Position numbers and translations under genes: made by a program
In this document: in pieces, positions 55,859-64,000 of the stretch
Layout of the letters: each line of letters opens with the position of its first letter
Position numbering within the stretch: position 1 is the first letter of the stretch
NCBI GenBank assembly: GCA_025331125.1
Contig: JAOALB010000004.1
Coordinates: 124,001 to 188,000 of the forward strand
Source of the DNA: Mycogone perniciosa
Lineage: Eukaryota > Ascomycota > Sordariomycetes > Hypocreales > Hypocreaceae
DNA length: 64,000 bases
Direction of reading: 5' to 3'
Notes under the pieces: model-generated
Told to the model about the DNA's origin: nothing
What the model saw: the letters and a program-made list of their open reading frames with translations, nothing else
The model's database searches: none

Positions 55859-56357
55859 TTCAGGGGAGAGTGTAAGTCGTCGATAACGCTCCCGAGTTGA
55901 CGAATGGGAGAGACTAAGATGAGTTGCGCTGTCAAGGCTATCACGGTAGAGACCCGCTTTTCTGTTTTGGGGCTATAATAGTAATAGAATTTACCACTAC
56001 TCGTACGTATAGAAGACACCGAATAGACTTGACAAGCCATTGGGGACGAGAAATATTTGTGTACCTTGAGAATCGGACGGATAAATCATCTGTTAGCCGA
56101 TATTGGTATGGAGATACATCAAAGCATGGGCCGCGCAGGACACTTCATGCCCTGTTTTCCTGTTTCTTTCTTTCTTTCTTTCTTTCTTCTTTCTCGTCCC
56201 AGATGTGTTATCCTCGCAAAACAAAAGATCAAGGAGCCCCATAGCAGAGAGAAAACATACAAACAGGAGACACCCGCTCTGGGCAACGTGAGCCAGAGCC
56301 TCTTTCATGTACCAATCGCATGGAGAAAAGTGAACAACAGAACATGTGGATACCAAT
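55859..56357. other. Intergenic: methyltransferase promoter and NCS1 3' flank
   Basis: 499 bp between tandem minus-strand genes. It contains a (TTTC)n microsatellite at 56164-56189. Confidence 0.5.
56164..56189. repeat. (TTTC)n microsatellite
   Basis: About six tandem TTTC units in the 3' flank of NCS1. Confidence 0.7.
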
Positions 56358-57289
56358 CTACACAAGCCCGTCGTAGAGGGAGAGTGCTGAGACGATGGTC
56401 TCGTCTCGTTTGCTGCCCTCCTTGAACTCTTCCATATCCAAACTGCCGTTCTCATCCTTGTCCATCATGCGGAAGATCTTCTTGACACGCTTCTCAGGAG
56501 TATCTTCGTCCTCGGGGAGTTTGACCATGGAGCCAACCTATGCGCTCATGTTAGCACAGCCAACTGTGGAAAACACCTTTACCACATACCATCTTGTAGA
56601 TCGCCTCGACAATCTGAAGCATCTCGTCGTAAGTAATCTTGCCGTCGCCGTCAATGTCGTACAGCTGGAAGGCCCAATCCAGCTTGTCCTCCATCTTGCC
56701 TCGGCTAGTAACACTCAAAGCGCAGATGAACTCTTTGAAGTCAATGGTTCCGGATTTATCGGTATCGAAAACGTTGAAAACGTAGTCGGCAAAGGCGCTC
56801 GGGTCACCGAACGGGAAGAATTGCCGATAAATCTTCTGAAACTCCTCTTTGGAGAGCATGCCCGAGGGGCAGTCCTTGAGGAAGCCTGGTCAACGTGCAA
56901 GATGAGTTAGACTTGCATATTCACAAAAAGGAATGTGCGTCACCACAAGGAGGGGTTCGCTTTAGTTAAGACAGCGCTCACCCTTGTACCATTGCTGCAG
57001 CTCCTTCTTATCAAAATGGGTCGACTTTTGGAGCTCAGCGAGCTGCTCTTGCGAGAGTTTTGACTGCCTGGAGGGAGATCAGGGTCAGCCTCAAGATACG
57101 CTGGTTGCCGTGATGAATAGATCCAAGCACGAATGACGTCGTATCAGCCCTGGCCAAGTAGGGGACCTCAAGAGTCAGAACCAGGTTTGGCGCTATCGTC
57201 TGGTGACAACCTCCCTCGGCCCATGGGCTGATGCGAACGAATGCATAAGATTCAGGGGGATTTCGCGGTCCCACTCACGATTTGCCCAT
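56358..57289 (-). CDS. NCS1: Neuronal calcium sensor 1 (frequenin)
   Basis: Myristoylated EF-hand calcium sensor; in yeasts it binds and activates the phosphatidylinositol 4-kinase Pik1 and affects calcium tolerance. Four exons, 57279-57289, 56982-57067, 56590-56885 and 56358-56537, give exactly 190 residues, the family length. The first exon codes for only MGK plus two bases. The N-terminus MGKSQSKLS fits N-myristoylation at Gly2. EF-hand 1 is degenerate (KDCPSGMLSKEE); EF2 is 73-84 (DTDKSGTIDFKE), EF3 109-120 (DIDGDGKITYDE) and EF4 157-168 (DKDENGSLDMEE), each with complete ligands. The C-terminus SALSLYDGLV is the family tail. Confidence 0.95.
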
Positions 57290-58700
57290 ACTCTTGTCCC
57301 AGGACTAGTTGAAGAGGCTGGAAATCCGTCGTCAAGCTAGGAGGGGGAAACGATATCGCAGCGTCGAGGGGAGTGCAGAGAGTGGCGGAGTGTCGCTGGG
57401 AATTGTGTCGTGGAGAGGAGAGGAGAGGAGAGGCGAGGAGAGAAGAGGTCGCGCGATCGTTCGTATGCTTTGGGGAATCTCTAATATCGGATTATGCTAT
57501 TGCCGCAGTAGGAAGGTATCGTATCCGCCTCGGCTAGAATAGTCGTTTGTAATCGCGCGTCGTCAGCCAGGCAGTATCTGGAGTCTTCTACTTGGTGCAC
57601 ATCATGAGCGTGTGTTTGATCGATTGAAATGGCGGGCGAACGAACGAACCGCCTTAATAATCTCGAATTTCTAAGCGGGGAGCTAAAGGCGACAGATAAT
57701 GTATCGAGCGGGAAAAGCGAAATCGGAGATAAAAGATGAATGCGCTGATATCAGGGCTTATGGGACCGGTTGATCAGATTCAATCGTGGAAACGAGGGCA
57801 GAGGGAGATTTGGTGAGAATGATGATGGTTTGGATGAGGAGAGTTGACAACAAGACGGAGAGAGTGAGAGACAGACAGACAGATAGACAGACACCATATG
57901 AATGGATAAGGGAGGGAACCCACGGGCGAAGTAGAGAGGGAGGGGCCGCCACCACCACTGATTGAGCGCTTGAGCCGCGTTCCATTGCGCTGTAATCCCT
58001 ACTAACCCGCCCGTAATAGCGTAGCGCAGCGCCGCGGCAGCCCCAAACTGCGCTGCTGTCCGCTGTTCAGTTGGCGTAACGCGCCGCTATAACTCGTTGT
58101 ACTCGTCATCCGCGCTGCAAAGGTAGTACTCGTACGGAGTACTCCGTACTTGATGTAGCATTCCGTAGGTACTGTGTACTTTGTAGAGCGTGCGTCTCGA
58201 CCTGACCTTTGAGGTGATTCATGGAAACCCAATGCACTCCGTACTCCGTACTACTACCAAGCATTACTACTCGCACCTGGTATGGAGTAAGTAGTATATA
58301 GTAAGTAGTAGTAGGTAGGTAGTACTCACTATCTGGCAGGCAGCTTGCAAATTGCAGGGTTCCCATGTGATACCCCAGCGGAGCGTAATATGATCCCATT
58401 TGTCTGGAGCAGCGTCACCTGCAGGAGGGGACAGTCCGGCCGGTCTCGAACGTCTGCCAAGTTACCTTAAAATCCGGGTAGACCAACCGTTTTGATATGA
58501 TGATATTAGAGGTCATCGGAAGTCCAGTGTGTTGGGGGGCATTTGCATGCATATTACTAAGGCATTTGGGCATAGATCACATTAGCTAGAACGGCCATGT
58601 TTGTTGTAGTGTGTGTGTGCTTCGTAGGCCTATCAGACATTATTAGAAGAAAGAAGGACAACCTCGGCAAAAAAGAATGGGTAAAAAGAGAAAAAAGATG
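57290..58700. other. Intergenic: NCS1 promoter side, with repeats
   Basis: 1.4 kb. It has a GA-rich run (GAGGAGAGGAGAGGAGAGG) at 57414-57448, a GACA/GATA repeat at about 57868-57892, and a perfect palindrome TACGGAGTACTCCGTA at 58133-58148 with further copies at 58236-58251. Short ORFs here are not supported. Confidence 0.5.
58133..58148. repeat. Perfect 16-bp palindrome TACGGAGTACTCCGTA
   Basis: Full dyad form of the short motif scattered through the intergenic parts of this window. Half-sites occur again at 58236-58251 (ACTCCGTACTCCGTAC). Confidence 0.85.
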
Positions 58701-58809
58701 GGGCTTCACCGGGATTCGAACCCGGGGCCTCCTGCAAAGGCGATTCTGAAGAATCGGGGACTTCAGGTGTTTTCCCGAAGCAGGAATCATACCACTAGAC
58801 CATGAAGCC
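58701..58809 (-). tRNA. tRNA-Pro (anticodon CGG) with intron
   Basis: Minus strand. Acceptor stem GGCTTCA (58803-58809) pairs with TGAAGCC (58702-58708). The T-arm reads CCCCGGGTTCGAATCCCGG. The anticodon stem CCTGC pairs with GCAGG, with loop TTCGGG carrying CGG. About 37 nt between the anticodon loop and the 3' half of the stem form an intron at the usual position after base 37. The mature length would be about 72 nt. Start and end follow the acceptor stem plus the discriminator base. Confidence 0.9.
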
Positions 58810-59238
58810 AGATAGTAGACTTGAAAGCCGCTGGACTTGTTGGAATTCAGGAGAATTAATTTATTATATATGCCTGGCGCGTTCAAGTACTCCCTCCGAT
58901 CAGCAGTGCATCCATCTTGCTGGACGAAGTACGGACTAATAAATCAGATTTTCCTTTCCCTGCACCATCAGTTTTAGATAGACTTAATCACGCTCCCTTA
59001 TTTCCACATTTCTTCTGTTTTTTTTTTCAGTCTTACATCTTACAGAAAAAGGTTTGATCCAACATTTACCACAACCTATATGTGGTTGCTATAAAGGAAG
59101 ATATGCATTCTTTTACTAAGCGTTCCCAAGGCGTTGGTCTGAAACATATCACCACTACTTTCATATCTCATTCAATAGCTTCTATACAGCTAAACCGTCG
59201 GTGTATTTATTCTATTATTCAGATTCACATTACATCAT
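58810..59238. other. Intergenic between tRNA-Pro and ABC transporter 3' end
   Basis: 429 bp. AT-rich, with a poly-T run at 59020-59029, otherwise nothing recognised. The region just upstream of the tRNA (58810-58900) would hold nothing needed for its internal promoter. Confidence 0.45.
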
Positions 59239-62200
59239 TTACTTCTCCTCCAACAGCCCTTGAAGTTCTTCCAACTCTCCGCTGTGATACACCATATCAT
59301 AAAACTGTCCCTTTGCATTATACAACCCCCGAGGCGAGCCGTACCTGCAAAACTCAAGATTAGCAAAACAATCACCCATCGGATCTGCAACAGGGAAAAC
59401 AGGGGTAGTCTTACTCTATCACTTTGCCCGCGCTCATCACCACGACGCTGTCGTAGTCAATAATCGTTCGCAAGCGGTGCGCAATCGTCACCAATGTGCG
59501 ATCCCCTCCCGCGGCCTCAAGCTCCTTGCGGAGGACCTGCTGAATCCCCCGATCCGTCTCATAGTCCATACTGGCGGTGGCTTCATCCAGGAGCATGACT
59601 TTGCTCTGGCGGATCAGCGCGCGGCAGAGTGACAGCACCTGGCGCTGGCCATGAGAGAAGTTCTCCCCGCGAGCATCCACCTCGGTTGACAGAGAGATGC
59701 CCTGGGATTGACCGTGAATGGAACGTCCGTCGCTGTCGACAGCGATAGTTTCGTCGGATGAGTCGTCGCTGGAGAAGGATGCGATGCCCTTGCAGTTTTC
59801 GAGGGCTCTCTCGAGTGTTTCTAGTGGAAGGAGACCGGTAGGGTCAAGGTTGGATTGTACTGATCCGTTGAACAACACTGCCTCTTGTGGGATGATGGTA
59901 AGACCCTCGCGAAGCCTTCGTCTAGGAACCTTTGTGATGTCGATTCCGTCGTAGAGAATCTGGCCAGAAACGACGTGCGTGAAGCGTAAGAGTGATAGGA
60001 CAAGCGTGCTCTTGCCAGAGCCAGTTCTTCCGACAACTGCAACACGCTCCCCTGCTTTGAACTTCAAGTTGACATTGGTGAGAATGTTCGGACCGTCCGG
60101 GTCGTATCGGATTGTCACATCGCGGAACTCAATCTCTCCAGATCGGGGCCAGTTCTTGGGAACAACCTGGCTTTCATCATCCGCATATTCACCCTCCTCA
60201 GGATAGGGCTTGTCGTCCTTCTCCTCTGGTTCCAGTTTGACGTATTCCTTGACTCTGTGGAAGCTTTGCATCTCTACCTCGAGATCGTTCATGGCTCGCA
60301 CCAACATCAAGATAGTTTGACTCAGTCCATTGGCGTTTGTCAACGAGAAACCGACCAGGCCGGCACCAACCAGCCCAACCTTGGTGAGTGCGATAACGCC
60401 AGCCAAGAGAACAACGAGAGCAGTCACAAAATCGACTCGCATAGCTACCCACCGGTTGCAGTTAAAATTAGCCTCAGATGCAGCTGACCATACCCGCAGC
60501 TTGGCTGCAAGATCTTGACCAAAAGTCTCGCTCATCCCTGCCCTTGCTCGAATAACAGACAATCCTGCGAGTGTATCGGCGAACTGGGAGAACACGGGTG
60601 ACTGTGCCGAGGAAGTAAGACGCTTGATGATAACCGCTGTTCGCGTGTACATTTCGCCCACCACAACGCCAAAAACGCAGGTGAAGAATGCCGGAGCCAT
60701 GAAGATGGGCATAATTGAGCTCACAGCGGCGACCCGGAAGAACAACATCATGATGGAGTCGAGAGTCATGCGGAGCATGGGGCTCAACATTCCGTCGATT
60801 GACGCCATGTCGCCAGAGAATCTGTTGGTGATACGGCCGATTGGGATGCGCTTGAACCACGTCAGGGGAACGCTCATAATGGCACGGATGAAGTCGTTGT
60901 GAAGTTTCCGGGCGGCGCGCCACGCACCCCATTCAAAGGTGATGATGATGAGACCAAACGAAAACAGCTCTGCGAAAGTGAGTGCTGCATAGATGCCCAT
61001 GTAATAGGCGATGTCAACATGAGCGTTGTGGTCGTAGGCTTCAACCCAGATCGACATCCAGTAACTCGAGGCAAAGAAGAAAATGTTTGACAAAAGTAAG
61101 CCCAACAGGCAGGCGAATGCAAAGACTGGGTGTCCGAAATACCCCATGTATTGCAAGACTGGTGCTTTTGGTTAATTTCATCACAGGCAAAGGTAGAAAG
61201 GGGCGTGTGTCATACATGTCAAACGGCCGATCTTGCCGGACGCCTTCATCTCCTGATCAACTATGTCCTTGGCGGATACTTCATCTACAACTTTTGTGGT
61301 GTCGTTCAAGGCATCACCGTTCGCTTGGAGTTCAGGCTCTGGGGGGGTCTCCGTTTCGGTTTCATCGTCGGCATCTCCGCCTAGAACTTCAGCAATTGTG
61401 ATCGGCGTACGGACAACACCAATGTTGGGCTCAGCGCTCTGGACTTGGCCCTTGTCAAGCGAGATGGAAAGGTCTGCCTGTGAGGAGATCCACGGAATTT
61501 GGGTGACCAGGACAACCGTTCTGCCTTTGAGGAGATCACTACAGAAGCAGTGTTTCCAGACTCCAGCTGCCGTCTTGGCGTCCAGAGCAGAGAAGATGTC
61601 ATCTAGAAGCAGAAGTGGTGACTTGGAATACAATGCTCTGGCCAGGGCCACTCGTGCTTTTTGTCCTCCAGAGAGGGATGTACCATTCTCGCCGACCGTA
61701 GTCATGTCGCCGTCGGGCAACTCCTTGAAATCCACGAGGAGGCAGCAAGCTTCGATAACGCGGTCGTAGCGAGCTCGCTCCATGGGACTTTGGAAGAGAA
61801 TGTTGGCTTGGACAGTATCATTCTGGAGCCACGCAGACTGTGATGCGAATGCTATATCACTGGGCGCGGTTACCTTGCCACCCTCCAAGTGAGTCTCACC
61901 TAGGATTGCAAGTAACAGTGTTGATTTCCCACTTCCACTTTGACCAGTAATGACGTTGAGACCTCCCTCAACAAAGTCAAGGGAAACATCCTCGAGACAG
62001 AAAGTGGCCTTTTTGTTTCGTCGGAAGGAGGCATTCTCAATCCTCAGGGGTCCGATAGGATATCGTACAAGCGGGACGGTGCTCTCGAAATACTTGTCTA
62101 GTCGATTGAAGGCCACGGTCGCCGCTGCAAAGTTTCTGGAGAATGAACTGGCCATCATAATATTCCTGCGGATGTTTTTGACAAGGAAGACTGCAGTGAA

Positions 62201-64000
62201 GGCGGTAGAAGCGTCAAGTCGGTGCTTCGAAACCCCCACATGGAGACCGAACATGACCAGCAAGCCGATGTACGGAAAGGCCTGCGTGACTTGGTTGACA
62301 GCGGTTTGCAGAACAGCCACATGCCATAGCTCCTTCTGCTCGGCGGCTCTCGTCTCGACAATCTTGTTTGTGATGGCATCCTCCCAAGCAAAGTACTTGA
62401 TGGCCCGAATCGACGCCAGATACTCAGTGACCAGGGATATACGTGAATCCTGAGCCTTTCTGACCCGTTTCTGGGCCCCGTACATCATTTTCCCCATCCA
62501 CACGGAAATAGGCGTAGCGAGAAGTAGGATCACGGTGCCGACGAGAGATGCCCAGCCCATCATCTTGTATAGACCGACAAGAGAGAGGGTTGTTCCAGCA
62601 GGGACACCAACCAGAGCGATGATGATATCGCGAGCTCGGAAGATGGCATCCACATCAGCCGCCATCAGGTTAGCTAGACGACCAGCCGAGGTGGATTTTT
62701 GAGCGGCTTGGCGATCCTTCTCTTTTTGAGAGCCGTCGGTGGCGTCAAAGGGGTCATCTTCCAACTCCATCGATTCCAGGGCTTTGTGGTACAGCTCCTG
62801 TGTCATGGCTGACTTGATTCTGACAATTAATCTCGTAGAGGTGAAGACATACTGCTGGAACAAGACTGAGCGAGATAAGGGGCCAACGAACATGAGGAAC
62901 AACCAGACCCAAGGGTGATAAGTAGCTCCATTGGGGTTTGCAATATAGTCGAGCAGCTTGAACATGCCGAATGGAGCAACGTTTTCCAGGCTGAAGCTAG
63001 AGCCGATCCAAGGAGCCATGAGGGATAGCTCAGTTCGCTGAAATCGGAGCGTGGTCCACACGGTCTTCCTAGAGATGGAGCGCGCATTCTGTATTTTACG
63101 TAGAAGATATAAAGGCTCGTCGTACCAGGCCAGTTTCGGGATACCGGACATGTCCAACTTGCTTCGTGTACCCTTCCAAATCAGGGGAGTCAGCCACTCG
63201 TAAGTGCAATAATAGTTGAGCCAGCTGCATGATTCTTCAGGGGCTGGCTCTCTATCAACGGTGTAGCCAGGAATCTCGAATTCGACGTTTGGCGGCATCC
63301 ATTCCCTTGGGGTGATGAGGGCGATTGCCACTGCTGCGCCGAGGGACGACAAGGCACCGATGATACTTGGGTCCTTGGAGCATTGCCGGGTGGTAATTTG
63401 AATGCATGGGAGGAGCTGCGAGGTGACCAGTACCAGAAACATGACCGTGAGAACGTAGTTGATCTGGTGAAGAGCTATATGGCGCCATTCGAGATGGTTG
63501 ACAAGACGCAGCAAGCCGATGATCAAGGCGTAGGCAACGGCGACAACGTTGAGTATGTGAGCCCGGCCTTGGAAGTAGGCCATGGACAGGAATACCAGGG
63601 AAGCCGCACGGGCAGCCTGCGATAGGAGTTCGTAAGGCCATTTTACAGAAGAAGCCTTGGTCTTGAAATCAGGCGGCGTGTTGTAGTTGTTGCGATGTCG
63701 AAGTAGACGAAACGTTAGCCAGGCGGCCGAGGTGGCGAGAACGACACCCTGAAGTATGCCAGACTGTGCAAATTCTGAGACATGACTGATCCATTCAACT
63801 TCTGGAAAATCAATGCCGAGGCTGGAAAATATGAAAAAAAAAATGAAGATATGGTGATTAGCATGGATGGCACAAAGGTGTGGCACGCCATCTGCCCCAA
63901 CTTTGATGAATACTGGCATAATAGCATAATAGCATTACTTACCGACTTAGAAACGACTGCGCTTGGGTATTAGGACGCAGCTGGTCCTTGCTATATGGTG
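59239..64000 (-). CDS. ABCC-family (MRP/Ycf1-type) ABC transporter, 5' end beyond window
   Basis: Four exons in the window: 63943 to the edge, 61216-63821, 59415-61158 and 59239-59344, about 1504 codons, so little of the N-terminus is missing. Layout: TMD0-like N-terminal helices, TMD1 with the hydrophilic CTNEKRRRI-type loop replaced by KEKDRQAAQKSTSAGRL, NBD1, TMD2, NBD2. NBD1 has Walker A GQSGSGKST (about 61923-61949), signature LSGGQKARVALARA and Walker B LLLLDDIFSALD, where the usual catalytic Glu is Asp, as common in ABCC NBD1. NBD2 has Walker A GRTGSGKST (about 60002-60030), FSHGQRQVLSLCRA and VMLLDEATASMD. The last intron (59345-59414) was placed to restore the tail EYGSPRGLYNAKGQFYDMVYHSG. 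Such pumps export conjugates, bile acids or toxins from the cytosol or into vacuoles; the substrate here is unknown. Confidence 0.9.

Noticed and set aside
1..64000. Search for a secondary-metabolite core gene, transposase or integrated viral gene
   Set aside because: No polyketide, peptide synthetase or terpene enzyme, no transposase or reverse transcriptase motif, and no viral gene was seen in any frame read.

Overview
The window is nuclear DNA of a filamentous ascomycete. Genes are short and intron-poor to intron-moderate, with introns of about 45-120 nt and GT..AG borders. The protein set is typical of Pezizomycotina: a fused Leu1-type isopropylmalate isomerase, an Alg7-type enzyme, Zn2Cys6 and Dal5-family genes, F-box proteins and Nur1/Mug154. 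Residue choice and intron positions look Sordariomycete, perhaps Hypocreales; that assignment is a judgement from reading, not a search result. No rRNA, CRISPR array or transposase was seen, and there is one intron-bearing tRNA-Pro.

Layout. 1-4.4 kb: the 5' part of exocyst SEC5 (-) diverges from five-exon mitochondrial IDH2 (+). 5.5-8.3 kb: a patch of accessory hypothetical genes on the minus strand, some apparently frameshifted. 9.4-10.6 kb: an F-box gene. 10.6-14.2 kb: a gene-free stretch full of a short palindromic motif (TACGGAGTA/TACTCCGTA). 14.2-16.1 kb: threonine synthase. 17.6-20.9 kb: a large F-box protein gene. 22.5-24.5 kb: a proline-rich transglutaminase-like protein. 24.7-34.0 kb: 5-oxoprolinase (-), a Zn2Cys6 regulator (+) and a Dal5-type transporter (+), which together look like a small utilisation cluster. 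34.6-36.1 kb: ALG7. 37.0-39.7 kb: a PHD-SET protein like Set3. 39.7-43.7 kb: gene-free. 43.7-47.1 kb: NPC2-like lipid carrier, VMA7, NUR1. 47.6-50.7 kb: an unrecognised 1006-residue membrane-anchored protein. 51.9-54.5 kb: LEU1. 54.8-57.3 kb: an Rkm5-like methyltransferase and neuronal calcium sensor NCS1. 58.7 kb: tRNA-Pro(CGG). 59.2-64 kb: an ABCC transporter that runs off the right edge.

Most genes are single-copy housekeeping functions: amino-acid synthesis (Leu, Thr), TCA cycle, N-glycosylation, vacuolar acidification, exocytosis, chromatin and calcium signalling. They show no operon logic. The only neighbourhoods that suggest joint function are the oxoprolinase-regulator-transporter group and, weakly, NUR1 with the adjacent membrane-anchored unknown. 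Exon borders were built by hand from GT..AG sites and reading-frame continuity; no alignment was run.
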